A stretch of DNA of 64,000 nucleotides from Rhizobium sp. Leaf371 (GCF_001424045.1 NZ_LMQB01000027.1:314691-378690); one strand, 5' to 3'; numbered from the stretch's first letter, positions 50,841-60,492 are shown. The notes: generated by a model not told the origin, from the sequence alone. A program made the numbers and translations.

Positions 50841-51371
50841 ATGTCGTTGACGAGACGTTTTTTCAAGTCCGACATGCGTATTCTGAACCGCACGGGCCTC
50901 GCCGTGACGCTCTGCGCGGGCCTTCTGGCCGGCTGCCAGAGCACGAGCGATATGTTCGCCGTGTCCCAGACCTATAATCAGGGCTATGTCGTGGACCAGG
51001 AAACCCTGGCCCTCGTGCCGGTCGGCTCCAGCCGCGAGCAGGTCCTGCTCTCGCTCGGCACGCCCTCCACCACGGCGACCTTCGACAACGAGGTGTTCTA
51101 CTACATCTCCCAGAAGCGCCGCCGCCCGGTCGCCTTCATGAAGCCGAAGCTGATCGACCAGAGCATCCTCGCCGTCTACTTCGACAAGGACGGCACCGTG
51201 TCCCAGCTTGCGCACTACACGCAGCAGGACGGCAAGGTGTTCGACATGATTTCCCGCACGACGCCGACCGGCGGCAAGGAGCTCACCTTCCTCAGCCAGC
51301 TGCTCAGCGGCAACGGCATCGGCAAGAGCATGGCCCGGTCCGTTCTCTCTTCCGACGTCGGCGGCCGATAG
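50841..51371 (+). CDS. bamE: Outer membrane assembly lipoprotein BamE
   Basis: About 176 residues. A lipobox AGLLAGCQS marks an outer-membrane lipoprotein. The SmpA/OmlA domain follows: GYVVDQETLALVPVGSSREQ, VLLSLGTPSTTATFDNEVFYYISQ and the end of the BamE fold AVYFDKDGTVSQLAHY. BamE is a small part of the BAM complex that inserts beta-barrels. The ATG at 50841 has AAGGGAG very close upstream; the ATG at 50874 gives a shorter signal peptide and is equally likely. It is divergent from the chaperone gene. Confidence 0.9.
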   Translation: MSLTRRFFKSDMRILNRTGLAVTLCAGLLAGCQSTSDMFAVSQTYNQGYVVDQETLALVPVGSSREQVLLSLGTPSTTATFDNEVFYYISQKRRRPVAFMKPKLIDQSILAVYFDKDGTVSQLAHYTQQDGKVFDMISRTTPTGGKELTFLSQLLSGNGIGKSMARSVLSSDVGGR

Positions 51372-51425
51372 GCCGTCATCGTCCGGTCCCGTCGGGGCCG
51401 ACGCCGAAGAGCACGCAAGACAGAG

Positions 51426-51460
51426 AAAACCCGCAGCGCCGGCCGGCCCTGCGGGTTTTT
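51426..51460. terminator. Bidirectional terminator between bamE and hppA
   Basis: AAAACCCGCAG (51426-51436) pairs with CTGCGGGTTTT (51449-51459) around a GC-rich loop, with flanking A and T runs on both sides. It lies about 55 bases after bamE and 80 after the hppA stop. Confidence 0.85.
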
Positions 51461-51464
51461 CGTT

Positions 51465-51544
51465 TCAAGCGGCTTCAGGGTCGAGCGATTTCAGGCTCGA
51501 GCGATCTCAGGCCCACGCAAGTTTAGGCCCAAGCAAGGTCAGGC
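51465..51544. repeat. Five 16-bp tandem units over the hppA stop codon
   Basis: Units TCAAGCGGCTTCAGGG, TCGAGCGATTTCAGGC, TCGAGCGATCTCAGGC, CCACGCAAGTTTAGGC and CCAAGCAAGGTCAGGC follow without gaps. The second and third differ at one base. The last unit contains the hppA stop (51539-51541, minus strand). The array fills the gap between the gene and the terminator. Confidence 0.85.
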
Positions 51545-53674
51545 AAGAACCGCCAGCAGCAGAAGCGCCACGATGTTGGTGATCTTGATCGCCGGGTTCA
51601 CGGCGGGGCCTGCCGTATCCTTGTAGGGATCGCCCACCGTGTCGCCGGTGACCGACGCCTTGTGGGCCTCCGAGCCCTTGAGGTGGCGCTGCCCGTCCTT
51701 GTCGACGAAGCCGTCCTCGAAGCTTTTCTTCGCATTGTCCCAGGCGCCGCCGCCGGAGGTCATGGAGATCGCGACGAAGAGGCCGTTGACGATGACGCCG
51801 AGAAGCGACGCGCCGAGCGCGGCAAAGGCCGAGGCCTTGGAGCCGGAAAGCGCCAGCACGCCGAAATAGACAACGATGGGCGCAAGCACCGGCAGCAGCG
51901 ACGGCACGATCATCTCGCGGATCGCCGCCTTGGTCAGCATGTCCACCGCCCGCCCGTAATCGGGCTTGTCGGTGCCGGCCATGATGCCCGGCTTCTCGCG
52001 AAACTGCCGGCGCACCTCTTCCACGACGGAACCCGCCGCCCGGCCGACCGCCGTCATGGCGATGCCGCCAAAGAGATAGGGGATCATGCCGCCGAAGATC
52101 AGGCCCGCGACGACATAGGGGTTGGAGAGGTCGAAGGAGATCGTTCCGACATCGGCATAGTAGGGATACTTGTCGCCATTGGCGGCGAAGTATTTCAGGT
52201 CGTTGGCATAGGCTGCGAACAGAACCAGCGCGCCGAGGCCGGCCGAGCCGATCGCATAGCCCTTGGTCACCGCCTTGGTGGTGTTGCCGACGGCATCCAG
52301 CGCATCGGTGGACTTGCGCACCTCCGGCGGCAGATGCGCCATTTCGGCGATCCCCCCGGCATTGTCGGTGACCGGGCCGAAGGCATCGAGCGCCACGATC
52401 ATGCCGGCGATGCCGAGCATGGCCGTGACCGCGATGCCGGTGCCGAACAGGCCGGCGAGTTGATAGGTCGTGATGATGCCGCCGACGATGACGATGGCGG
52501 GCAGCGCCGTCGATTCGAGCGACACCGCAAGGCCCTGGATGACGTTGGTGCCGTGGCCGCTAACGGAGGCCTGGGCGATGGAATTGACCGGCCGCTTGTT
52601 GGTGCCGGTATAATATTCGGTGATGACGACGATCAGCGCGGTGACGACGAGGCCGAGAATGCCGCAGACAAAGAGGGCGGCACCGGTAATCTCCTTGCCG
52701 TCGACCGTGCCGATGACGCCCCAGCCGACGGTGACCGTCGTCGCAAGCGCGAGCCCGACGATCGACAGGAGGCCGGTGACGATCAGGCCGCGATAGAGCG
52801 CGCCCATGATCGAGCCGTTGGAGCCGAGCTTGACGAAGAAGGCCCCGATGATCGAGGTGATGATGCAGGTGCCGCAGATGGCGAGCGGATAGATCATGGT
52901 GGAGGCGAGCTCCGGGCTTCCGGCAAAGAAGATCGCCGCCAGCACCATGGTTGCGACGATCGAGACGGCATAGGTCTCGAACAGGTCGGCCGCCATGCCG
53001 GCGCAATCGCCGACATTGTCGCCCACATTGTCGGCGATGGTGGCGGGGTTGCGCGGATCGTCCTCGGGAATGCCGGCCTCGACCTTGCCGACGAGATCGC
53101 CGCCGACATCCGCGCCCTTGGTGAAGATGCCGCCGCCGAGACGCGCGAAAATCGAGATCAGGGACGCGCCGAAGCCGAGCGAGACGAGCGAATCGATGAC
53201 CTCGCGGTCGCCGGGGGCATGGCCGAGCCCGGCGGTGAGGACGAGATAATAGATGGATACGCCGAGCAGCGCGAGGCCCGCCACCAGCATGCCGGTGATG
53301 GCACCGGACTTGAAGGCGATGTCGAGGCCGGCGGACAGGCTGACGGAGGCCGCCTGCGCCGTGCGCACATTGGCCCGCACCGAGACATGCATGCCGATGA
53401 AGCCGGCCGCGCCCGAGAGGACGGCCCCGATCAGGAAGCCGATGGCGGCCGTGCCCGAGAGGAGCACCCAGGCTGCGACGAAAACGATGGCGCCGACGAT
53501 GGCGATGGTGAGATATTGCCGTGCGAGATAGGCCTGCGCCCCTTCCCGGATATAGCCTGCAATTTCCTGCATGCGGGCATTGCCCTGATCGGCAGCCAGC
53601 ACGGACCGCGTCGCCCAGATGGCATAGGCCACCGAAACCAGCCCGCATAGAATTACGCCCAGTAGAACAATCAT
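51539..53674 (-). CDS. hppA: Membrane-bound proton-translocating pyrophosphatase
   Basis: A 711-residue protein with about 16 membrane helices. The catalytic signatures are [20 protein letters not shown] followed by [20 protein letters not shown]. The segment [20 protein letters not shown] has Lys at the position that is Ala in K+-dependent enzymes, so it should be K+-independent and H+-pumping. It hydrolyses pyrophosphate and pumps protons across the membrane. The start at 53674 ([17 protein letters not shown]) gives the normal first helix. The C-terminus is [15 protein letters not shown]. Confidence 0.94.
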   Translation of the reverse strand: MIVLLGVILCGLVSVAYAIWATRSVLAADQGNARMQEIAGYIREGAQAYLARQYLTIAIVGAIVFVAAWVLLSGTAAIGFLIGAVLSGAAGFIGMHVSVRANVRTAQAASVSLSAGLDIAFKSGAITGMLVAGLALLGVSIYYLVLTAGLGHAPGDREVIDSLVSLGFGASLISIFARLGGGIFTKGADVGGDLVGKVEAGIPEDDPRNPATIADNVGDNVGDCAGMAADLFETYAVSIVATMVLAAIFFAGSPELASTMIYPLAICGTCIITSIIGAFFVKLGSNGSIMGALYRGLIVTGLLSIVGLALATTVTVGWGVIGTVDGKEITGAALFVCGILGLVVTALIVVITEYYTGTNKRPVNSIAQASVSGHGTNVIQGLAVSLESTALPAIVIVGGIITTYQLAGLFGTGIAVTAMLGIAGMIVALDAFGPVTDNAGGIAEMAHLPPEVRKSTDALDAVGNTTKAVTKGYAIGSAGLGALVLFAAYANDLKYFAANGDKYPYYADVGTISFDLSNPYVVAGLIFGGMIPYLFGGIAMTAVGRAAGSVVEEVRRQFREKPGIMAGTDKPDYGRAVDMLTKAAIREMIVPSLLPVLAPIVVYFGVLALSGSKASAFAALGASLLGVIVNGLFVAISMTSGGGAWDNAKKSFEDGFVDKDGQRHLKGSEAHKASVTGDTVGDPYKDTAGPAVNPAIKITNIVALLLLAVLA

Positions 53675-53865
53675 GTCGGATGTTTCCTCCCTTGAAAGGC
53701 CGGCAGGCATCGCCTCGCCAAAGCCCCGTCTCCGCTCCCGCCGCGCCTCCTCACGCAAAACGGGACCGTCGCCAGATTGCGGCGGCAGCATGGCAAGGTC
53801 AAGCGGGCTTCGCGTCGAGACTCCTGCAACTTGGAAAAGCCAACCCCTTGGGTTATCTTGGGGCG

Positions 53866-54093
53866 ATGGTCACAGTCCTCCGACAGTTCGGCATGCGCTT
53901 CGTCATTTATACCGCCGATCACGAGCCGCCTCACGCGCATGTGGTCGGAGACGGGGAAGCGCGCATCGACATCGAGAGCCTTGCCGTGATCACGCAGGGG
54001 AATATGTCGGACAGGGACGTGCGCCGCGCGGTCGCCGTCATCGAAGACAACCGGCAGCTGTTCCTCGACACATGGAGACGATATCATGGCTGA
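53866..54093 (+). CDS. DUF4160-family protein
   Basis: A 75-residue protein. It has the DUF4160 core [26 protein letters not shown], with conserved His pair and H-V-x-x-G-E-A. It then has the C-terminal [22 protein letters not shown]. Its gene overlaps the next by 8 bases. DUF4160 and DUF2442 proteins occur as adjacent pairs in many bacteria and have been proposed as toxin-antitoxin-like; no activity is proven here. The pair is inserted between hppA and nusB. Confidence 0.85.
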   Translation: MVTVLRQFGMRFVIYTADHEPPHAHVVGDGEARIDIESLAVITQGNMSDRDVRRAVAVIEDNRQLFLDTWRRYHG

Positions 54094-54514
54094 CGTTACC
54101 GACGCCGAACTGACAGAGGCGAAGCGCCGCTGGGAGGCGGAACGCGCCGAGCGGCCTGTGGCGACAGGCGTCCGCTTCGACGCGGCCTCCGAGCGGATCG
54201 TCGTGGATTTCACGAACGGCGCATCGTTCCTGTTTCCGGCCCGCGCCCTCGAAGGCCTGCAGGATGCGCCCGCAGACCAGTTGGCGGAGGTCGAACTTCT
54301 TGGGGAAACCGGACTGCACTGGGAAAGCCTGGATGTGGACTACACGATCGCGGGCCTGATGAGCGGCATCTTCGGAACGAGGGCTTTCCTGGAGGCGCAG
54401 CGCCGCGGCGGACAATCCCGCTCGCCGGCAAAGGTCGCCGCAAGCCGGGCGAACGGCAAAAAGGGCGGACGCCCAAAGACATCCGCCCCAAAACGAAGCC
54501 ACGTAAAATCCTGA
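54086..54514 (+). CDS. DUF2442-family protein with basic AT-hook-like tail
   Basis: A 142-residue protein. The DUF2442 domain (about residues 25-100) includes IVVDFTNGASFLFPARALEGL, ELLGETGLHWESLDVDYTI and GLMSGIFGTRAFLEAQRR. The 40-residue tail is basic (SRANGKKGGRPKTSAPKRS) and contains a G-R-P core like AT-hooks, suggesting DNA binding. DUF2442 proteins alone are about 90 residues, so the tail is an addition. It is translationally coupled with the DUF4160 gene. Confidence 0.85.
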   Translation: MADVTDAELTEAKRRWEAERAERPVATGVRFDAASERIVVDFTNGASFLFPARALEGLQDAPADQLAEVELLGETGLHWESLDVDYTIAGLMSGIFGTRAFLEAQRRGGQSRSPAKVAASRANGKKGGRPKTSAPKRSHVKS

Positions 54515-54519
54515 AAACC

Positions 54520-55005
54520 CTACTTCCGCACGTCCGTGCGGAACTGCCGGGCGATGCGGTCGAGGACGGCGTTGACGAGCTTCGGCTCGTCTTCCTCGAA
54601 GAAGGCGCGGGCGATCTCGACATATTCGGTGACGATGACGGCGACGGGCACGTCCTTGCGCTCGGTCAGCTCGAAGGTGCCGGCGCGCAGGATGGCGCGG
54701 ACGGTCGAATCGAGCCGCGACAAGGCCCAGTCGTCCTGCAGCGCCGCGCCGATCAGCGGATCGAGCTTGCGCTGGTCGCGCACCACGCCCGAGACGATGG
54801 AGCGGAACCAGGAGGCATCCGCTTTCAGATAGGTGTCGCCGTCGATTTCCTGGCCGAGGCGATGCGTCTCGTATTCGGCGACGATTTCGAGCACGCCGGT
54901 GCCGCCGATATCCATCTGGTAGAGGGCCTGCACGGCGGCAAGACGCGCGGCGCCACGCTGGTTTGCCTGCTTAAGCGGCGGCGTCTGTTCGGTCGGGGTG
55001 CTCAC
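54520..55005 (-). CDS. nusB: Transcription antitermination protein NusB
   Basis: A 161-residue NusB. The helical core contains [57 protein letters not shown] and [12 protein letters not shown]. It binds boxA RNA with NusE during rRNA transcription. The GTG start at 55005 overlaps the ribH stop (GTGA), the usual ribH-nusB coupling. Confidence 0.95.
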   Translation of the reverse strand: MSTPTEQTPPLKQANQRGAARLAAVQALYQMDIGGTGVLEIVAEYETHRLGQEIDGDTYLKADASWFRSIVSGVVRDQRKLDPLIGAALQDDWALSRLDSTVRAILRAGTFELTERKDVPVAVIVTEYVEIARAFFEEDEPKLVNAVLDRIARQFRTDVRK

Positions 55006-55463
55006 TGTTCGCCTCCGAGCTTGGCTTTCAGCGCGATCATCGTCAGAGCGGCGCGTGCGGCAAAGCCGCCCTTGTTGCCTTCCGACTTGCGGGCCCGGGC
55101 CCAGGCCTGCTCATCGTTCTCGACGGTCAGGATGCCGTTGCCGATGGCAAGGCTTTCGCTGACGGTCAGATCCATGATGGCGCGGCAGGACTCGTTGGCG
55201 ACGATGTCGAAATGGTAGGTTTCGCCGCGAATGACCATGCCGAGCGCGACGAAGCCGTCATATTCGGTGGCGCCGTTGTCGATGCCGTCGAGGGCCATGG
55301 CGATCGCGCCGGGGATTTCGAGCGCGCCGGGCACGGTCACGACGTCATAGGTGGCGCCGGCATCCGTCAGCGCGGAGGTCGCGCCGTCGAGCAGCGCATC
55401 TGCCATGTCGTCGTAGAAGCGGGCCTCGACGATGAGGATATGGGGCTTGCCGCTTTCGGCCAT
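55002..55463 (-). CDS. ribH: 6,7-dimethyl-8-ribityllumazine synthase
   Basis: A 153-residue lumazine synthase. The substrate-binding pieces are [35 protein letters not shown] and [16 protein letters not shown], with the active-site His in the R-G-x-T-x-H motif. It makes the riboflavin precursor from the ribE-ribD pathway encoded nearby. The start [19 protein letters not shown] at 55463 fits. It precedes nusB. Confidence 0.95.
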   Translation of the reverse strand: MAESGKPHILIVEARFYDDMADALLDGATSALTDAGATYDVVTVPGALEIPGAIAMALDGIDNGATEYDGFVALGMVIRGETYHFDIVANESCRAIMDLTVSESLAIGNGILTVENDEQAWARARKSEGNKGGFAARAALTMIALKAKLGGEQ

Positions 55464-55633
55464 CGGTTCACCTGTCTCGAGATAGACGCAAAAAGAAATG
55501 TGGAAATCGCCGGTCGCTTGGCCGGCAGAGGCACGGGTCAAACCACGGCGGGGCTGGAATGGCAAGCCTTTTCCATGCCGCCTGACGCAGGGCAGCTTTG
55601 CGATGCGCGCGATTCGCCTTTAAGAGGGAGATC

Positions 55634-56182
55634 ATGCACACCATACCGACCCTCGAGACGAACCGCCTCATCCTCCGCCCCTATCGCCGCGACGACTTTC
55701 CCGCCTATGCGAACCTCTTTGCCGAACAGGAGGTCGTACGCTTCATCGGCGGCGTGACGTTCTCGCGGGAACAGGCCTGGACGCGCTTCCTGCGGCAGGT
55801 CGGCATGTGGCACTATTTCGGCTTCGGCTTCTTCGCGCTGCAGGACAAGGAGAGCGGCGCGTTCATCGGCGAGGCCGGCTTCCACGATCTGCACCGCGTC
55901 ATCCAGCCGTCGCTCGAAGGCACGATGGAGACCGGATGGGCGCTCTCTCCGGCCGCCCACGGCCGGGGCTATGCCACCGAGGCGGTGTCCGCCGCACTCC
56001 ATTGGGGCGAGCGGACCTATCCGAAGGCGCGCCGCACCTGCATCATCGACCTTTCCAACACGGCCTCGCTGCGCGTCGCCGCCAAGCTCGGCTTTCGCGA
56101 GACGGCACGCACCGTCTATCACGGCGCGCAGGTCATTCTCTGCGAACGGCAGCTCTCCGACCGCCAGGCAGGAACGCCTTAA
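55634..56182 (+). CDS. GNAT-family N-acetyltransferase (RimJ/RimL-like)
   Basis: A 182-residue protein. It begins TLETNRLILRPYRRDDFPAY, the RimJ/RimL-type start. The acetyl-CoA motif A region is TMETGWALSPAAHGRGYATE. Motif B is TCIIDLSNTASLRVAAKLGF. Its substrate is unknown. AGAGGGAG precedes the ATG. It lies between ribH and ribE on the opposite strand, so it interrupts the riboflavin cluster. Confidence 0.88.
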   Translation: MHTIPTLETNRLILRPYRRDDFPAYANLFAEQEVVRFIGGVTFSREQAWTRFLRQVGMWHYFGFGFFALQDKESGAFIGEAGFHDLHRVIQPSLEGTMETGWALSPAAHGRGYATEAVSAALHWGERTYPKARRTCIIDLSNTASLRVAAKLGFRETARTVYHGAQVILCERQLSDRQAGTP

Positions 56183-56188
56183 GGGGCG

Positions 56189-56806
56189 TCAGATGGTCTT
56201 TGCCGGGAAGTCTGCGAGACGTGCGGCGTAGCGCGCCATCGTGTCCACCTCGAAATTGACGCGGTCGCCGGCCCGGCGCTCGCCCCAGGTGGTGACCTCC
56301 AGCGAATGGCGGATCAGCAGCACGTCGAATTCCGTGCCGTTGACGGCATTGACCGTCAGCGACGTCCCGTCCAGCGCGACCGAGCCTTTTGGCGCGACGA
56401 AGCGTGCGAGATGCTCGGGGGCGTTGAGGCGAAACCGCGTCGCCTCGCCTTCCGCCTCCACCGACAGGATCTCGGCCGTGCCGTCGATATGGCCGGACAC
56501 GATGTGGCCGCCCAGTTCGTCGCCGATCTTCAGCGCCCGTTCCAGATTGATGCGCGCACCGGCCGACCAGCCGGCGATCGTCGTCAGCCGCAGCGCCTCT
56601 TCCCAGGCTTCCACCTCGAACCAGCGTTCGTTCGCCCCTGCCTCGGGCAGCGCGGTCACGGTGAGGCAGACGCCGGAGTGCGAAATGGAGGCGCCGATGT
56701 CGATGGTGGCGGGATCATAGGCCGTGGCGACCCGCAGCCGGACGCCTTCATCGAGCGCCGTCACGCTCTCGACCTTGCCGATGTCAGTCACGATGCCGGT
56801 AAACAT
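56189..56806 (-). CDS. ribE: Riboflavin synthase alpha chain
   Basis: A 205-residue protein with two lumazine-binding repeats. The first begins MFTGIVTDIGKVES and has GASISHSGVCLTVTAL. The second has GGHIVSGHIDGTAEIL and VALDGTSLTVNAVNG. It dismutates two lumazines into riboflavin. Its ATG overlaps the ribD stop (TGATG), so the two are coupled. Confidence 0.95.
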   Translation of the reverse strand: MFTGIVTDIGKVESVTALDEGVRLRVATAYDPATIDIGASISHSGVCLTVTALPEAGANERWFEVEAWEEALRLTTIAGWSAGARINLERALKIGDELGGHIVSGHIDGTAEILSVEAEGEATRFRLNAPEHLARFVAPKGSVALDGTSLTVNAVNGTEFDVLLIRHSLEVTTWGERRAGDRVNFEVDTMARYAARLADFPAKTI

Positions 56807-58080
56807 CAGGGGGTCCTCTCGTAGATATCCAGATGGTCGGGTCCAAACGCCTCGCCAGACATATGCATGAATGACGCCGGCACAAGCCCGGGGCGGATCG
56901 GGGATGCGATCCCCTCAGTGCCGATCCCCTCCATGCCTATCATGGGCGTGCCGATCGTGGGCGTACCGGTGAACAGCAGCAGGCGATCGACCATGCCGGC
57001 ATTAAGGAACGAGGCCGCGGTACGAGCTCCGCCTTCCACCAGCAGCGAGGACAGGCCGCGGCTGGCGAGCGCCGGCAGCAGCAGATCGAGCCGGCGCGGG
57101 TCCCATTCGAGCACTTCGACGCCGAGCGCCGACAGCGCGTCGGCCCGGCCCTGCCGAGCCCGTGCCTCGATATTCCCGTCGTCCGACGACAGCACGCCGG
57201 CCACCGCGATGACCGGGACCGTGCGTGCCGAGCGCGCCAGCTTGCTCCCCGGCGGCAGCCGCAGATCGGCGTCGAGCACGATGCGCACCGGCGAGCGATG
57301 CTCAAGGCCCGGCAGACGCACCGTCAGTTCCGGATCGTCGGCCAGCGCCGTGCCGATGCCGACGAGGATGGCATCGGTGCGGGCGCGCAGATGCTGCACA
57401 TAGGCCCGGCTTTCCGGCCCGGTAATCGTCACCTGCCCTTCTCCCGCCGCTCGCCCCCGCACGCCGATCATGCCGTCGCGCGACAGCGCCAGCTTCAGCG
57501 TCACATGCGGACGGCCGAGGCGCTTGCGCAGGAGATAGGCTTCGAGCGCGCGCTCGCCTTGCGCCGCCAGCACGCCCGTTTCCACCGAAATGCCGGCCTC
57601 GCGCAGCATGGCGATGCCGCGACCGGAGACGCGCAGGTCGGGATCGACGACGGAGACGACGACGCGGGCGATGCCGGCGCGGATCAGCGCCTCGGCGCAG
57701 GGCGGCGTGTGGCCGTGATGCGAGCAGGGTTCGAGCGTGACATAGGCCGTCGCGCCGCGGGCCGCCTCGCCGGCCTGCGCCAGCGCCTGCGTTTCCGCAT
57801 GCGGCCGTCCGCCGGGCGCGGTGACGGCGGCGGCAATGATCCGGGGGCCCTCCGCTCGACCCTCCCCGGAGCCCTTCCCGTCATCCCGCATGATCAGGCA
57901 GCCGACCGAGGGGTTGCTGCCGGTCAAGCCGAGATTGCCGGCACCGACCGCGATGGCCTGCGCCATCAGCTGCTCGTCCGCCGGCACGCCGGAGGCCAGG
58001 CCGACGCCGTCCACGCCGCCCGCATCGTCGCCCGCATCGTCAGCGGCATCGTCGTCCATCTGGTCGTCGGGGGGCGTCAT
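56806..58080 (-). CDS. ribD: Bifunctional riboflavin biosynthesis deaminase/reductase RibD
   Basis: A 424-residue RibD. The N-terminal deaminase has the zinc motifs GGRPHAETQAL (H-A-E) and EPCSHHGHTPPCAEALI. The C-terminal reductase (from HVTLKLALSRDGMIGV) has PVRIVLDADLRLPPGSKL and LLVEGGARTAASFLNAGMV. It is longer than usual at both ends: a start rich in Asp and Ala (DDDAADDAGDDAGG) encoded by 12-bp repeats, and a low-complexity insert of repeated I-G-T/M near the C-terminus. The enzymatic parts look intact. A downstream start (MAQAIAV) may be the ancestral one. Confidence 0.92.
   Translation of the reverse strand: MTPPDDQMDDDAADDAGDDAGGVDGVGLASGVPADEQLMAQAIAVGAGNLGLTGSNPSVGCLIMRDDGKGSGEGRAEGPRIIAAAVTAPGGRPHAETQALAQAGEAARGATAYVTLEPCSHHGHTPPCAEALIRAGIARVVVSVVDPDLRVSGRGIAMLREAGISVETGVLAAQGERALEAYLLRKRLGRPHVTLKLALSRDGMIGVRGRAAGEGQVTITGPESRAYVQHLRARTDAILVGIGTALADDPELTVRLPGLEHRSPVRIVLDADLRLPPGSKLARSARTVPVIAVAGVLSSDDGNIEARARQGRADALSALGVEVLEWDPRRLDLLLPALASRGLSSLLVEGGARTAASFLNAGMVDRLLLFTGTPTIGTPMIGMEGIGTEGIASPIRPGLVPASFMHMSGEAFGPDHLDIYERTP
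58017..58052. repeat. Three 12-bp tandem units near the ribD start
   Basis: CGCCCGCATCGT twice without change, then CAGCGGCATCGT. In the minus-strand protein they encode the repeated D-D-A-G/A segment. Confidence 0.8.
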
Positions 58081-58094
58081 GTCCGCGGTTCCGG

Positions 58095-58568
58095 TCAGGC
58101 GCCGGGGTCGCGGGCGATCTTGGCCGAGAGTTCCGCCATCACCTTCTCGAAATCCTCCGCATGGGAGAAATCGCGATAGACGGAGGCGTAGCGCACGAAG
58201 GCGACGTCATCGAGCCCTTTGAGCGCTTCCAGCACCTGCAGGCCGATTTCCTCCGACGCGATCTCGCTCTCGCCCGAGCTTTCCAGCCGCCGGACGATGC
58301 CGGAGACGGCGCGCTCGATCCGCTCGCGCTCGACCGGCCGCTTGCGCAGCGCGATCTCGAACGAGCGCAGCAGTTTTTCCCGGTCGAAAGGGGCCTTCCG
58401 ACCGGTCTTCTTCAGCACCATGAGCTCGCGCAGCTGCACGCGCTCGAACGTCGTGAAGCGCCCGCCGCAATCCGGACAGATGCGGCGGCGGCGGATCGCC
58501 GCGCCGTCTTCGGCAGGCCGGGAATCCTTGACCTGGCTGTCTTCCGATCCGCAAAAAGGGCAGCGCAT
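58095..58568 (-). CDS. nrdR: Transcriptional repressor NrdR
   Basis: A 157-residue NrdR. The zinc ribbon is [17 protein letters not shown] with [16 protein letters not shown]. The ATP-cone domain ([19 protein letters not shown] and [14 protein letters not shown]) binds dATP/ATP. It represses ribonucleotide reductase genes. The ATG lies 12 bases after glyA and ribD follows after 14, so glyA-nrdR-ribD-ribE are probably one transcript. Confidence 0.96.
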   Translation of the reverse strand: MRCPFCGSEDSQVKDSRPAEDGAAIRRRRICPDCGGRFTTFERVQLRELMVLKKTGRKAPFDREKLLRSFEIALRKRPVERERIERAVSGIVRRLESSGESEIASEEIGLQVLEALKGLDDVAFVRYASVYRDFSHAEDFEKVMAELSAKIARDPGA

Positions 58569-58580
58569 GCCGTGACAGCC

Positions 58581-59879
58581 TTACAGGTAGCCGTACATCG
58601 GGAAGCGGCCCGTCAGCGCCACGACCTTGTCGCGCACGCCGGCTTCCACCACCGCATTGCCCTCGTCGGAATTGGCGACCTTGAGGCCGTCGAGCGTCTC
58701 GACGATCAGGTTGCCGATCTCCCGAAACTCGGCTTCCTTGAAGCCGCGCGTCGTGCCGGCCGGGGTGCCGAGACGAATGCCCGAGGTGACGAAGGGCTTT
58801 TCCGGATCGAAGGGAATGCCGTTCTTGTTGCAGGTGATGTAGGCGCGGCCGAGGGCTGTTTCCGCCCGCTTGCCGGTCGCGTTCTTCTTGCGAAGATCGA
58901 CCAGCATCAGGTGGTTGTCGGTGCCGCCGGAAACGATGTCGAGACCGCCGTCGACCAGGGTCTGCGAGAGCGTCTTGGCGTTCTTGACGATCTGAGCCGC
59001 ATAATCCTTGAATTCCGGCTTCAGCGCCTCGCCGAAGGCGACGGCCTTCGCCGCGATCACATGCATCAGCGGGCCGCCCTGCAGGCCGGGGAACACGGCC
59101 GAGTTGAACTTCTTGGCCAGGTTCTCGTCATTGGTCAGGATCATACCGCCGCGGGGGCCGCGCAGCGACTTGTGCGTCGTCGTCGTGGCCACGTGGCAAT
59201 GCGGGAACGGCGACGGGTGCTGCCCACCGGCGACGAGGCCGGCAATGTGCGCCATATCGACCATCAGCCAGGCGCCGACCTCGTCGGCGATCTCGCGGAA
59301 GCGCTTCCAGTCCCAGATGCGGGAATAGGCCGTGCCGCCGGCGATGATCAGCTTCGGCTTGTGCGTGCGCGCGCTTTCGGCGACCGCATCCATGTCGAGA
59401 AGGTGGTCTTCCTCGCGCACGCCGTAGGAGACGACGTTGAACCATTTGCCGGACATGTTGACCGGCGAGCCGTGCGTCAGGTGTCCGCCGGAATTGAGGT
59501 CGAGGCCCATGAAGGTATCGCCCGGCTGCAGCAGCGCCAGAAACACGGCCTGGTTCATCTGCGAACCGGAATTGGGCTGCACATTGGCGAAGTTGACGCC
59601 GAACAGCTGCTTGGCGCGGTCGATCGCGAGTTCCTCGGCGATATCGACGAACTGGCAGCCGCCGTAATAGCGCTTGCCCGGATAGCCCTCGGCATATTTG
59701 TTGGTCATGATCGAGCCCTGGGCTTCGAGCACGGCGCGCGAGACGATGTTCTCGGATGCGATCAGCTCGATCTCGTGGCGCTGGCGACCCAGCTCCTTCT
59801 CGATCGCACCGAAAATATCCGGATCGCTGTCGGCGAGAGACCGGTTGAAGAAGACGTCGTTGGCGGCTGCATCGCTCAT
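58581..59879 (-). CDS. glyA: Serine hydroxymethyltransferase
   Basis: A 432-residue GlyA. It has [20 protein letters not shown] and [20 protein letters not shown]. The PLP lysine is in [16 protein letters not shown]. The C-terminus is PMYGYL. It interconverts serine and glycine and makes methylene-THF. The start [11 protein letters not shown] at 59879 has AGGAG upstream (TATAGGAGCCTGATC). I see no glycine-riboswitch motif in the 176-base upstream gap. Confidence 0.97.
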   Translation of the reverse strand: MSDAAANDVFFNRSLADSDPDIFGAIEKELGRQRHEIELIASENIVSRAVLEAQGSIMTNKYAEGYPGKRYYGGCQFVDIAEELAIDRAKQLFGVNFANVQPNSGSQMNQAVFLALLQPGDTFMGLDLNSGGHLTHGSPVNMSGKWFNVVSYGVREEDHLLDMDAVAESARTHKPKLIIAGGTAYSRIWDWKRFREIADEVGAWLMVDMAHIAGLVAGGQHPSPFPHCHVATTTTHKSLRGPRGGMILTNDENLAKKFNSAVFPGLQGGPLMHVIAAKAVAFGEALKPEFKDYAAQIVKNAKTLSQTLVDGGLDIVSGGTDNHLMLVDLRKKNATGKRAETALGRAYITCNKNGIPFDPEKPFVTSGIRLGTPAGTTRGFKEAEFREIGNLIVETLDGLKVANSDEGNAVVEAGVRDKVVALTGRFPMYGYL

Positions 59880-60055
59880 GATCAGGCTCCTATAGGGCGG
59901 TGGCACGGTGTTTATCTCCCTCGCATGCCAAGGGCAACCCGCGCCCCGCGTTTTGCGCCATTTGCCGCGGCGTCTGCGCTGTGGGTGGAGCGCGTGGCGA
60001 TGCCGCTCGTCGGGGTATCACGCTTGGGGACGAGTCACAGTCGGCATAAGCTGCG

Positions 60056-60250
60056 TCAGAACGCCTTGGGCAAGCCTGCCTGCTTCAACGTCTCGTTGGC
60101 GGTGTGGCGGGATTTGACGCCGTGATCGACCGTGAAATAGCGTTTGGTGATCGGGCTGAACCAGATTTCATGGTCGCCCTTTCCAGCCCTGTGAAAATGA
60201 CATCCCGCTGCCTCCAGCAGGGCCTTGAGGTCCCGGAGATAGCCGCCCAT
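60056..60250 (-). CDS. hicA: HicA-family toxin (mRNA interferase)
   Basis: A 64-residue protein. It has the HicA fold: RDLKALLEAAGCHFHRAGKGDHEIWFSP, with the catalytic His in G-D-H-x-I-W and the Gly-Lys-Gly turn. The second strand is FTVDHGVKSRHTANETLKQAGL. HicA toxins cleave mRNA. Its ATG overlaps the stop of the upstream antitoxin gene (TGATG). Confidence 0.88.
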   Translation of the reverse strand: MGGYLRDLKALLEAAGCHFHRAGKGDHEIWFSPITKRYFTVDHGVKSRHTANETLKQAGLPKAF

Positions 60251-60492
60251 CAGTAAAACGGGTTCGGAATCTTCGCCACGTGCTCTGCCATGATGTGCAC
60301 CGGAATTTCCGGCAGATCGGAGGGCGATCCGTTCAGGGCCACGAGATCGGCAACGGCGGCGAGGACCTTCGTTTCGAGTTCCTCCATCGAGCCTGCCTCG
60401 ACGGCAAGGCCATCGATATCGCGGCTGGTGGCGACCCAGACCGAGGCCTCGGCATCCCATGCCGCCCGAACCAGAATGGGGATCGATTTCAT
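60250..60492 (-). CDS. HicB-like antitoxin (DUF1902)
   Basis: An 80-residue protein with the DUF1902 pattern ILVRAAWDAEASVWVATSRD, then IDGLAVEAGSMEELETKVLA. It resembles the degraded RNase-H-like fold of HicB antitoxins. The start MKSIPIL at 60492 fits the family. It is first in the pair, followed by hicA with an overlapping stop/start. No DNA-binding tail is seen, so autoregulation would need another element. Confidence 0.85.
   Translation of the reverse strand: MKSIPILVRAAWDAEASVWVATSRDIDGLAVEAGSMEELETKVLAAVADLVALNGSPSDLPEIPVHIMAEHVAKIPNPFY

Noticed and set aside
51662..53650. 662-codon open frame on the plus strand opposite hppA
   Set aside because: Antisense shadow of hppA with the same low-complexity composition.
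55464..58568. FMN riboswitch for the riboflavin genes
   Set aside because: The genes are coupled internally and no FMN-element consensus is visible upstream of ribH, ribE or ribD.
59880..60055. Glycine riboswitch before glyA
   Set aside because: None of the conserved core elements is visible in the gap.
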